NCBI GenBank assembly: GCA_965222645.1
Contig: OZ244968.1
Location: forward strand, 2,046,001 to 2,110,000
From: JABDMH01 sp965222645
GTDB lineage: Bacteria; Bacteroidota; Bacteroidia; Chitinophagales; Saprospiraceae
DNA length: 64,000 nucleotides
Direction: 5' to 3'
The notes below the pieces were generated by a model, which had not been told where the DNA came from, did no database searches, and saw nothing but the letters and a program-made list of their open reading frames with translations. Position 1 is the stretch's first letter. Each line of letters begins with the position of its first letter. The position numbers and the translations under genes were made by a program. This document shows, in pieces, positions 17,382 to 25,126 of the stretch.

Positions 17382-17408
17382 GAGCCCTGCCTGCTGGCAG
17401 GCAGGCTC
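17382..17408. repeat. GC-rich palindromic hairpin
   Basis: GAGCCCTGCCTGC and GCAGGCAGGCTC are inverted around a TG centre with one bulged C, giving a 12-bp stem. It lies about 120 bp upstream of the tRNA array. It could be a REP-like interspersed palindrome or a transcript end. Confidence 0.5.
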
Positions 17409-17497
17409 CCGATAGCTTTGGCTATTACTACATTCCGTCGCCTCGCTTCTCGAAAAAATAACCTTAGAATTATTCAACATATTCCACTTGACAATGT

Positions 17498-17671
17498 ACT
17501 AGTGAGGTTACTCCGGAAAGTGCCAATTTCACAAAATGAGTCAATTTTGGATGAGATTTTCACTTTTTTGAGATCGGCTGATGCCTGTGTATCAGGCGAT
17601 TGAAGAAAATGAAAATATCGGCAAAAGAGCCATTTTTGATTTGGCAACCTTTTCGGAGTTGGCTCACTAGT
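17498..17671. mobile_element. CTAG-bounded MITE-like palindromic element A (174 bp)
   Basis: Both ends read ACTAGT. Inside them are imperfect terminal inverted repeats: ACTAGTGAGGTTACTCCGGA on the left and, complemented from the right, ACTAGTGAGCCAACTCCGAA. The inverted symmetry continues almost to the centre (TGCCAA, TTTTCA, ATCG-CTGAT/ATCAG-CGAT), so the whole unit could fold into one long imperfect hairpin. No transposase is present. This fits a miniature non-autonomous element with a CTAG target duplication. A second unit of the same architecture lies at 57653-57821. Confidence 0.6.
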
Positions 17672-18143
17672 CGAATCTGATTGAGAAATTCGCATTTAAT
17701 CTACATCTCTAATCTGATGTGACACCTATCGCATATCGTCTATCTTAAACAGACATTTTCAGAGATCGACATGGCCAAAGAAAAAGTTGCTGAGCAGAGG
17801 TCCAAATACGGTTCTGCTAGGTTGTACTATATTTTCAACTTTTCGAGATCTTCATCAAACACACATTAACACGTCCTATATATGTAACTGCCTCATTGAT
17901 TGAAGAATCGACTTGCTTTCCAGTATACCCTAAGTCATAGTAAGTGACTTTTGAGAATACATCCTTGGAGAACTTTTTCTCAAAGCGACTGCAAAGATAT
18001 TACTTTTTCCATAATAGAGAAATGTTTTGTACGTCGTCCATGGCCGAGTGGCATTGACATATAGAGAGTTTAATCAGAGCCGCAAGCCCAGGTGCTCAGG
18101 AGCCCAAAACTCATGCCTTTTCAGCCTCTGCGCGTTGCGCATC
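17672..18143. other. Intergenic stretch without a recognised gene
   Basis: Apart from element A and the hairpin to its left, the 880-bp gap between the tRNA array and hpf shows no convincing gene. It contains an 8-10 bp inverted repeat (CTTTTGAGAA/TTCTCAAAG, 17948-17985) and a 32-codon ATG frame (17771-17869, MAKEKVAEQRSKYGSARLYY...) with no supporting features. A TGCGC-GTT-GCGCA mini-hairpin (18129-18141) directly after the hpf stop may help end the xerC-hpf transcript. Confidence 0.4.
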
Positions 18144-18443
18144 TTAGCGGGATCGAGAGATCTCCTTTTTCTTGATCACTTGTCGCTTCAATACATCTAT
18201 GACAACGTCAAGCGCAGCCTCAAAGGTCTTGCTCGTTTCCTTTACAACAATTACATCTCGGGGCACCATCACTTTTACTTCGACGGTTTTGTCCTTAACC
18301 CTTGCCGCATTTTCGAGTTTTAAAAAGACGTGTGCTTCAATAATTCTGTTGTAATAGTGCTCAAGCCTTCCTACTTTTTCTTCAATCAGATCGATCAGTT
18401 TCTGATCTGCTGTAAAATGAATTGATTCAATTCTAATGTCCAT
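18144..18443 (-). CDS. hpf: Ribosome hibernation-promoting factor, short HPF/YfiA type
   Basis: About 99 aa from the ATG at 18443 (MDIRIESIHFTADQKLIDLI). An upstream in-frame ATG at 18467 would add eight residues that the family lacks. The fold pattern is that of the ribosome-associated sigma-54 modulation family: an N-terminal strand-helix, YYNRIIEAHVFLKLE, and FEAALDVVIDVLKRQVIKKK at the basic C-terminus. It binds the 30S decoding region and protects idle ribosomes. No long-HPF dimerisation domain is present. It is just downstream of xerC and is probably co-transcribed. Confidence 0.9.
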   Translation of the reverse strand: MDIRIESIHFTADQKLIDLIEEKVGRLEHYYNRIIEAHVFLKLENAARVKDKTVEVKVMVPRDVIVVKETSKTFEAALDVVIDVLKRQVIKKKEISRSR

Positions 18444-18476
18444 AACATGTCTGGTTCTAAAGTTCAAAAAAACGAT

Positions 18477-19367
18477 TTATTCCGCCTTAGGGTGTCCTTT
18501 CTTATAGGCTTTTTTGAGTTTCTCTATGCTATTATGCGTGTAAATCTGTGTTGCACTGAGATTTGCGTGTCCCAACAAATCTTTGATCGCGTTTAGGTCA
18601 GCGCCCGAATTTGACAGATGCGTCGCAAAGGAATGCCTCAAAGTATGTGGCCCTTTCTTATCAAGAGTAGAGATAATTGATACGTACCTCCTCACGATAT
18701 TATAAATCAATTTCGGATATATTTTTGTTCCTTTTTGGGTGAGAAAAAGATACGATGTTCCCGGGAAAACCGACCTCTTAATTTCTACAAATTTGAGCAA
18801 TTCTTCCAAAAAATCTTGTGAGACCGGAATCAGTCTGACCTTATTTCCCTTGCCGGTGACGTTTAAACTGGCTTGTTTGCGATCGATATCTGTTTCCATG
18901 AGATTCATGAGCTCACTGCGACGCATACCTGTAAAGTAAAGCATCTTAACGATCAGGTAATCTCTCATTGAAAAGTAATCAACATCGTCCGTATTCGCTT
19001 TCAAAAGATTCACCAGATGCCTTGCCTGCCCCTCTTGCAAATGCTGCGGTAACCTTTTTGGAATCCGCAACAATTTAATCTGCTTAGCCGGATTGACAGC
19101 GACAGAATTGTCTCGCATCAAAAACTTATAATACGCCCTGACTGCAGAAATCTTGCGATTCACTGACCGGGGCTGCTGGCCCCTGGAAACAAGCGAAACA
19201 ATCCACGACCGAACCTGCTGATGCGAAATCAATGCGGGATCTTCGACTTCATAGGTGGATTTAAAATACTCAAATGCCTGCACAATATCCTTCCGATATG
19301 CATCAATCGTATGGGGAGAGTACCGCTTTTCGTGTATCAGATAATTTAAGAAAGATTGCATCATCAC
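18477..19367 (-). CDS. xerC: Tyrosine recombinase XerC/XerD family
   Basis: A 296-aa site-specific recombinase. The N-terminal SAM-like DNA-binding domain spans residues 1-90 (FLNYLIHEKRYSPHTIDAYR). The catalytic domain shows the first Arg in YFTGMRRSELMNL, HTLRHSFATHLSNSGADLNA with the His-x-x-Arg-His cluster, the LLGHANLSATQIYTH box with the second His, and the nucleophile Tyr. It probably resolves chromosome dimers at dif rather than serving a mobile element. Pairing with hpf ahead of the tRNA-tuf operon is a recurrent Bacteroidota arrangement. Confidence 0.92.
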   Translation of the reverse strand: MMMQSFLNYLIHEKRYSPHTIDAYRKDIVQAFEYFKSTYEVEDPALISHQQVRSWIVSLVSRGQQPRSVNRKISAVRAYYKFLMRDNSVAVNPAKQIKLLRIPKRLPQHLQEGQARHLVNLLKANTDDVDYFSMRDYLIVKMLYFTGMRRSELMNLMETDIDRKQASLNVTGKGNKVRLIPVSQDFLEELLKFVEIKRSVFPGTSYLFLTQKGTKIYPKLIYNIVRRYVSIISTLDKKGPHTLRHSFATHLSNSGADLNAIKDLLGHANLSATQIYTHNSIEKLKKAYKKGHPKAE

Positions 19368-19540
19368 ATTCTCCGCTTTAAAGATACATTATTATAAAAC
19401 TTAATGTATTTATGTCAATGTCAGAATTGTAACAAAGGTTTGGGACACCTCTATATTCCCATTAAATGCGCTACCATGACTGTCCTATTTTGAGGGTATT
19501 GAAGCAGCACTGGCCACTACAAGCCACTTGCATTTTTTTT

Positions 19541-19556
19541 TAATTTTGCCCCGTCG
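19541..19556 (+). promoter_or_regulatory. TAATTTTG -7 box directly before the TonB-receptor start
   Basis: TAATTTTGCC (box 19541-19548) matches the Bacteroidota -7 consensus TAnnTTTG and ends only 8 bases before the ATG at 19557. Transcription from it would start within a few bases of the start codon. The -33 element is weak. Confidence 0.45.
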
Positions 19557-22268
19557 ATGAAGAAGCTCATACTTTATCTTTTCGCAATTACTACAGGTCT
19601 GATCTCGATATCCTTCCCGTTGCAGGCCCAGCATGACTTTTCTCGCTTGTCGGCCCATTTTGAAGACCTTCGCCTGGTCGATATTCTAGACCAAATAGAG
19701 GCACGAACTCAATATCGATTTTTTTACAATCGTGCAGATCTCTCCACGCGCAGGTTCAACTATTCCTTTGAAGAGACACCGGTGAATCAAATCGTGGAAA
19801 AATTACTGACTCCGACCACACTGGGATATGTCTTTTTCTACGATTATGCCTTTGTGTTGGTACCTGAGAATCTGGCCAGGCGTGATTTTTCCATGGATTA
19901 CTACAAGGCTCGAGAACAAGCTACCCGGGAGGGTGAAGAGAAACCAAGTCAGGTTGTGGGTGATCTCAACCAATTGGAGCCCAGTGGGATAGCCACGCTT
20001 ACGGGCAGAGTCATTGATGATCAAACCAATGACCCTATTGTGGGAGCTTCCGTTGCTATAAAAAATCTTGATCTGGGGACAATAACCGATCACGAGGGAA
20101 AGTTTGCCCTGGAAGTCACCGCGGGAATCCACTATATAAATGTTTCCTATGTCGGCTACGAAGATATAAATCGATCATTGAGAGTGCTCAGCAGTGGAAA
20201 CCTCACTTATCGAATGGCCAAGGGAGCCATTAACCTTGAGGAAGTGGTCGTCAGCGCCAGAGCCTCAGAGGGAGGCATCGATGATGCACAGATAAGTATC
20301 ACCACGCTCGATGCAACAGCGATCAAAGAAACCCCTTCATTTCTTGGGGAAGCTGATGTGGTCAAGACCTTACTCCTCAACACGGGAGTGAGCTCTGTAG
20401 GAGAAGGTGCATCGGGATTTAATGTGCGAGGTGGGGATGTAGATCAGAATCTTATCCTGCAAGACGATGGTATCTTATTAAACTCCTCACATGCACTGGG
20501 ATTTTTTAGCTTTTTCAACGCTGATCTTATCGAGGAAGTTAAACTGTACAAGGCAATTATGCCGGCACAATACGGAGGCAGGCTTTCCTCTGTTCTAGAT
20601 GTGAAAACCAGGGAAGGTGACTTCAATATGTTTAAACTCAAGGGAGGTGCAGGTCCGGTAACAAGCCGGCTAAGTTTGGAAGGCCCCATTATCAAAGAGA
20701 GGTTATCAATTATTGCCGGAGGTCGCGCATCTTACGCCGATTGGATTTTACGTCAGGTAAAAAACCGCGATGTTCGAGAGAGTTTAGCTTTCTTCTATGA
20801 TGCCAATTTGAAGTTAAGTGCCAAATTAGGTCAAGGCAGCTCCCTGATTTTAAGTGGATATGCGTCAGAAGATGAATTCAGGTTTAGTGATCAGTTTGGA
20901 TTCGACTACACAAATCAGACTGCTCAGCTTCTCCTGCGCAATGTATTCTCCGGAGATATCTTATCCAGATTTAGTGTTGCTTACAACTCTTATCAAAGTG
21001 GAAGATCAGATTTTCAGCTCCCCAGAAGCTCACGGCTGACCAATAGGGTGGATTATTTGAAAGCAAGGGAAATGCTGACTTATGCACCCTCGACCAAATA
21101 CCGGCTTGACGGGGGTCTCAGTGCTATACTTTATGGAGTAGAGCCCGGTGAGATTACTCCACTTGAAAACTCTACCCTAATCGGAAGAACCGTGTCGCAA
21201 GAGCGTGGTTTAGAGGCCGCGATCTTCTCAAATCTGGAATATGAAGTCACTTCCTCTCTCTTATTGTCCGTGGGATTGAGATGGAGCAATTTCCGTTTTC
21301 TCGGACCCAACACTATCGCACAGTACAGCAATCCCGAATCCCCAACCCTGTCGGGCAGCATCGGAGAAAAAATATTTGGTGCCGGAGAAACCATTTCATC
21401 TAATTCCAATTTTGAACCCCGGTTGTCATTGCGCTACCGGCTTAGCGATCAATCATCGATGAAAATGGGGTACAGCCGTACCGTACAGTACATCAACCAG
21501 ATTTTCAACTCCGACTCCCCTACCCCGGTAAGCCAATGGCAACTCAGCAACTCCTATATCCCGCCAAACTCATCGCATAACTTTTCGATAGGTTATTTCA
21601 GATATCTACGGGACAGGGAGTGGAAAACCAATGCCGAAATCTATTACCGAAGCATTGATAAGCTCTTCGACTATAAGGATTTCGCTAAGTTGACAGCCAA
21701 TCCGACATTGGAGACTGAAATTCTTGATGGAATAGGACGATCTTATGGGTTTGAGTTTTCACTGACCAAACCAGAGGGAGTTCTCAACGGATCTTTAAAC
21801 TATACCTACTCGACATCTGAGCGGCAGATCGAGGGAATCAATGACGGAAACTGGTATCCAAGTGTATTTGACAAACCCCACGACCTTGCCTTTGTTTTTA
21901 ATTTCGAACCCAATCGTCGGAATACCCTCACCCTAAATTTTATTTATTCCAGTGGACGACCCACGACACCTCCCGCGGGAAATTTTGAATATGCCAGCGG
22001 GTTGGTCATTCCGATTTATGCCAATCGAAATGCAGGAAGAATTCCTGATTACCACCGGCTTGATATCGCGTATACAATCGGAAGGGGATATAAACGAGAT
22101 AAGAAATTTAGAACCAGCTGGACACTCTCCCTCTATAACGTATACAGTCGTAGAAATGCGCTAAGTGTATTTTTTACGCAGGCAGCCCAGCAAGGAGCTC
22201 AAGCAAACAAGCTTGCCATTTTGGGTACTATCTTTCCTTCATTGACATTCAACTTCGAATACAATTGA
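19557..22268 (+). CDS. TonB-dependent receptor with N-terminal STN domain
   Basis: A 903-aa outer-membrane receptor. Signal peptide 1-24; an STN (secretin/TonB short N-terminal) domain at about 30-100 (RLVDILDQIEARTQYRFFYN); a carboxypeptidase-like regulatory beta-sandwich at about 148-220 (LTGRVIDDQTNDPIVGASVA). The plug follows (FNVRGGDVDQNLILQDDGIL), then a 22-strand-type barrel. The STN domain is used in FecA-type receptors to signal to an anti-sigma factor, but no FecI/FecR pair is next to it. It leads a three-gene plus-strand set with a DUF4249 lipoprotein 6 bp downstream and an MG2/plug protein. The substrate is unknown; iron chelates or peptides are possible. Confidence 0.9.
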   Translation: MKKLILYLFAITTGLISISFPLQAQHDFSRLSAHFEDLRLVDILDQIEARTQYRFFYNRADLSTRRFNYSFEETPVNQIVEKLLTPTTLGYVFFYDYAFVLVPENLARRDFSMDYYKAREQATREGEEKPSQVVGDLNQLEPSGIATLTGRVIDDQTNDPIVGASVAIKNLDLGTITDHEGKFALEVTAGIHYINVSYVGYEDINRSLRVLSSGNLTYRMAKGAINLEEVVVSARASEGGIDDAQISITTLDATAIKETPSFLGEADVVKTLLLNTGVSSVGEGASGFNVRGGDVDQNLILQDDGILLNSSHALGFFSFFNADLIEEVKLYKAIMPAQYGGRLSSVLDVKTREGDFNMFKLKGGAGPVTSRLSLEGPIIKERLSIIAGGRASYADWILRQVKNRDVRESLAFFYDANLKLSAKLGQGSSLILSGYASEDEFRFSDQFGFDYTNQTAQLLLRNVFSGDILSRFSVAYNSYQSGRSDFQLPRSSRLTNRVDYLKAREMLTYAPSTKYRLDGGLSAILYGVEPGEITPLENSTLIGRTVSQERGLEAAIFSNLEYEVTSSLLLSVGLRWSNFRFLGPNTIAQYSNPESPTLSGSIGEKIFGAGETISSNSNFEPRLSLRYRLSDQSSMKMGYSRTVQYINQIFNSDSPTPVSQWQLSNSYIPPNSSHNFSIGYFRYLRDREWKTNAEIYYRSIDKLFDYKDFAKLTANPTLETEILDGIGRSYGFEFSLTKPEGVLNGSLNYTYSTSERQIEGINDGNWYPSVFDKPHDLAFVFNFEPNRRNTLTLNFIYSSGRPTTPPAGNFEYASGLVIPIYANRNAGRIPDYHRLDIAYTIGRGYKRDKKFRTSWTLSLYNVYSRRNALSVFFTQAAQQGAQANKLAILGTIFPSLTFNFEYN

Positions 22269-22274
22269 CCTAAA

Positions 22275-23423
22275 ATGAGGCCTGCGAGCAATAAAACGAA
22301 AAAGAAGAACTACCACAAGCGGAATCGCTCACTCCAAACTTCTTCGGCACGTAATGCGGTTTTTACATTTCTGAGCGTCATGTTTTTCAGCTGCCTGGAT
22401 CAGATCGAATTGGAGATACCCAAAGGATTTAAAGAGTCAGTAGTAATTGATGGTAAAATCGTATTAGGCGAGCCTTCTGTATTCATCCTTCAGGTAGGTC
22501 AACTCTTCAGTTTTACCTCTGACAGTCGAGGTCGAATTAATGCCAAAGATGCCATATTGACTGATGAGGATGGCAATCAGATGGCTATCAGCCAAAGGGG
22601 CACGGGATTGTATTACTATGAGTTTAAACCAGATGATCCCGTTAAAATCCTCCCTGGCAAATCCTACAAACTGAACATAGGCACTTTTGATGGAAGAGAA
22701 TTTGAATCGACTTTTGAGCCCATTACGCCGGTTCCCATAATCGAAGAGATAAGGGCTGAAAAAATTGAAAAGAGCGTATTTGTTGATGACGCGACAACCC
22801 GCACTGACACATTTATTCGCTATTCCATCGACACAGATCTGCATGCTGACGGTAGCTCTGAAAAAAGTTATTTGCGATGGGAAGTCATGCGTGTGGCCAA
22901 AATCACCGATGCACCTCTCACAAGTGATATTACACCCAAATTGTGTTATGTATCAAGCAATCTCGATGTACTGGACAACAAAATTTTTGACGGACCCGGG
23001 CAGACCAGCAACAGGCTTGACAACCACATTCTGGTGGACGAAGATATCGGCCCGTTCTATGGAGAGGGACTGTACCTGACCGTAGTGCAGGAATCGCTGA
23101 GTGAATCAGCATTTAGGTACTGGGAAAGCGTCAAGCTTGTCTCCGAGCAAGAAGGTGATCTGTTTGGATCTCCCCCCGGTAAAATCAAGAGTAATTTCCG
23201 CAATCTCAATGATGAAGAAGACGAAGCATTTGGCTTCTTTTACCTGACCAGACATGACACGGCCCGCATATTTATTAGCCCGGAATTTGCCGGCAATCCT
23301 CCGGTACGATGTCAGCCACCTACACCACAAAACGACGACGGCTCTTGTGCTGATCCCCTGTGTTGTGATTGCCTTATTCAGGAAAATAGTACAACAACAA
23401 AACCCCATTATTGGGTTGAGTAA
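22275..23423 (+). CDS. DUF4249 family outer-membrane lipoprotein
   Basis: A 382-aa protein with the hydrophobic segment FTFLSVMFFSC, a lipobox ending at a Cys, preceded by an unusually long basic N-terminus. After the lipobox comes the DUF4249 opening (EIPKGFKESVVIDGKIVLGE) and an Ig-like beta region with FEPITPVPIIEEI. The C-terminus is Cys-rich (RCQPPTPQNDDGSCADPLCC). DUF4249 proteins regularly follow STN-type TonB receptors in Bacteroidota and are thought to be surface partners of the receptor. The 6-bp gap to the receptor supports one transcript. Confidence 0.85.
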   Translation: MRPASNKTKKKNYHKRNRSLQTSSARNAVFTFLSVMFFSCLDQIELEIPKGFKESVVIDGKIVLGEPSVFILQVGQLFSFTSDSRGRINAKDAILTDEDGNQMAISQRGTGLYYYEFKPDDPVKILPGKSYKLNIGTFDGREFESTFEPITPVPIIEEIRAEKIEKSVFVDDATTRTDTFIRYSIDTDLHADGSSEKSYLRWEVMRVAKITDAPLTSDITPKLCYVSSNLDVLDNKIFDGPGQTSNRLDNHILVDEDIGPFYGEGLYLTVVQESLSESAFRYWESVKLVSEQEGDLFGSPPGKIKSNFRNLNDEEDEAFGFFYLTRHDTARIFISPEFAGNPPVRCQPPTPQNDDGSCADPLCCDCLIQENSTTTKPHYWVE

Positions 23424-23444
23424 TACTTAAGAATTGAAATAATT

Positions 23445-25100
23445 ATGAAAGGTACGCTACTGGCTTTGTCGATGATTGCAGCGCTGATCAGCAGTTTTGA
23501 GTTACTTGGGCGGGATGGGACTTTCGCACTCCACATTGATAAGCCTTTTTACATGACCGGGGAAACGATTTGGTATTGCCTTTACTACCCGCCGGAGCTC
23601 GCTGAGAAACAGGTAACAGTCAAGGGTGTTTTTACCGATCCGGACTATGAAAACAAAGCTCGCTTTTTTCACAAAAAAAATGAGGGTTCGGTATCAACGG
23701 GCCAGTTTCCTATCCCATTTGATTTTAAAAGTGGCCACTATCATTTTGCATTCTACCTTCTGGATCAGAACACGGGAGATGAAATCACACTTTTGGAAAC
23801 TTTTATACCGATCTACAATGACCTCACCTTTAAACCGGCAGTGGTGCACAATGAAAAGCGAGACGATGTTCCCCAGCAATTTGACTCAGGACTGCATATC
23901 CAAATCGATATTGAAAAGACCAGGCTCAGCACAAGAGGACTGGTCAGCGGCACTATTACCGTTACAGATACAGCGGGCAGACCAGTGCTGACTAATCTTT
24001 CGGCTTCTGTATTAAATGAGGCAATTGCACAAGCTGGTAAAGGCTATCAGACCACGGTCACGGGAAACAACCTTATGCCCACCCACTACGACCCAGCCCC
24101 GGATGTTTACGTCAAAGGGGTTGTAACAACACCGGAAGGACTGCCATTGCAAGCCAATGTCCTGGGCGCTTATGCAAGCAATCAAAACAAGATTTATTAC
24201 ACTAAGTCAAACACGGAGGGAGCTTTTTTGCTCACGCTGGATGATTTTTACGATCAGCAAAGCATCCAGTTTTTACCCTACTATAAAGAAGCCGAATCAA
24301 TAAAAGTGAAACTTCCTGCAGAAGAATTCGACGCAGTACAGCCTGAGAAACTCGTATTTAATGAGATGATTTCTGAAATCATGGAACGTAGCCGGCTGCA
24401 AAAAAAAGTGAATCAATATTTTAAACCCGAAAAAGACGGAGTGGTGGCGAGGAAGGAATCCACAGTAAGCCAGATCCTTGATCCCAATTATGTTTATCAG
24501 ATCTCGGAGTATGAAAGGTTTGACCGGGTCTATGATTTCTTCACTGAACTGATGGCTCCGATCGAATTTAAGAGAACGAAAGGTAAATACTCCGCCACGA
24601 TGCTCAACCCCACTTCCATATACACTCAGTTTTCGAGATTACCAGGTACACCCCTTTTTATTATAGACGGCAAGGCAACAAGAAATGCTGATTTTGTAGC
24701 CAGGCTTAGCATGAGCAATATAGAAACGATAGAAATCTTTTATACCCCTCAAAAACTGCGGGATCATTTTAATGTGTTGGGCAATAGCGGCGTCGTAAAG
24801 ATCAATACCATTATTCCCCAATTTAACCTCCCTGCGGATGACCAGGAAGATGTTTTTGAGATTTCCGGATTGCAGCACCGTCAGGTTTTTTCTGAAGATT
24901 CCGGGACTGACCTTCGTTTTCCCGATTTCCGACCTGTGCAATACTGGAATCCCTCCCTGACTACAAACAGTGATGGCCAGGTATCTTTTTCATTTCCACA
25001 CGGTGACGATTTGGGGGTATTTCAAATCACGGTTGTGGGCCAGGATAGTTCAGGTCTTCGCGGATTGACAAATACAACCTACTCAGTGCAGGTAAACTGA
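23445..25100 (+). CDS. MG2-like secreted protein with TonB-plug-like domain
   Basis: A 551-aa exported protein. The N-terminal signal is followed by an alpha-2-macroglobulin MG2-type domain (HIDKPFYMTGETIWYCLYYP). A middle carboxypeptidase-regulatory-like region (VKGVVTTPEGLPLQANVLGA) follows. A TonB-plug-like segment (LFIIDGKATRNADFVARLSM, then NIETIEIFYTPQKLRDHFNV and GVVKINT) lies at about 400-455. A closing macroglobulin strand motif (YWNPSLTTNSDGQVSFSFPH) ends it. It starts 21 bp after the DUF4249 gene. It lacks a barrel, so it is likely a periplasmic or surface accessory to the receptor; the role is inference. Confidence 0.75.
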   Translation: MKGTLLALSMIAALISSFELLGRDGTFALHIDKPFYMTGETIWYCLYYPPELAEKQVTVKGVFTDPDYENKARFFHKKNEGSVSTGQFPIPFDFKSGHYHFAFYLLDQNTGDEITLLETFIPIYNDLTFKPAVVHNEKRDDVPQQFDSGLHIQIDIEKTRLSTRGLVSGTITVTDTAGRPVLTNLSASVLNEAIAQAGKGYQTTVTGNNLMPTHYDPAPDVYVKGVVTTPEGLPLQANVLGAYASNQNKIYYTKSNTEGAFLLTLDDFYDQQSIQFLPYYKEAESIKVKLPAEEFDAVQPEKLVFNEMISEIMERSRLQKKVNQYFKPEKDGVVARKESTVSQILDPNYVYQISEYERFDRVYDFFTELMAPIEFKRTKGKYSATMLNPTSIYTQFSRLPGTPLFIIDGKATRNADFVARLSMSNIETIEIFYTPQKLRDHFNVLGNSGVVKINTIIPQFNLPADDQEDVFEISGLQHRQVFSEDSGTDLRFPDFRPVQYWNPSLTTNSDGQVSFSFPHGDDLGVFQITVVGQDSSGLRGLTNTTYSVQVN

Positions 25101-25126
25101 ATGCAACAACTAAACTATATTGATGA

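Noticed and set aside
17474..17695. Minus-strand 73-codon frame (and part of the plus-strand 150-codon frame at 17151) inside element A
   Set aside because: They consist of the palindromic element and tRNA antisense sequence and have no protein features.
18031..18120. tRNA-Ser-like 5' segment (CCATGGCCGAGTGG) downstream of hpf
   Set aside because: Only the D-arm region resembles a tRNA; no anticodon stem, variable arm or matching acceptor stem follows.
18477..19367. xerC gene as an integrase of an integrated element
   Set aside because: Length, motif set and the hpf neighbour fit the housekeeping XerC/D type; no attachment-site duplication around the tRNA genes was found.
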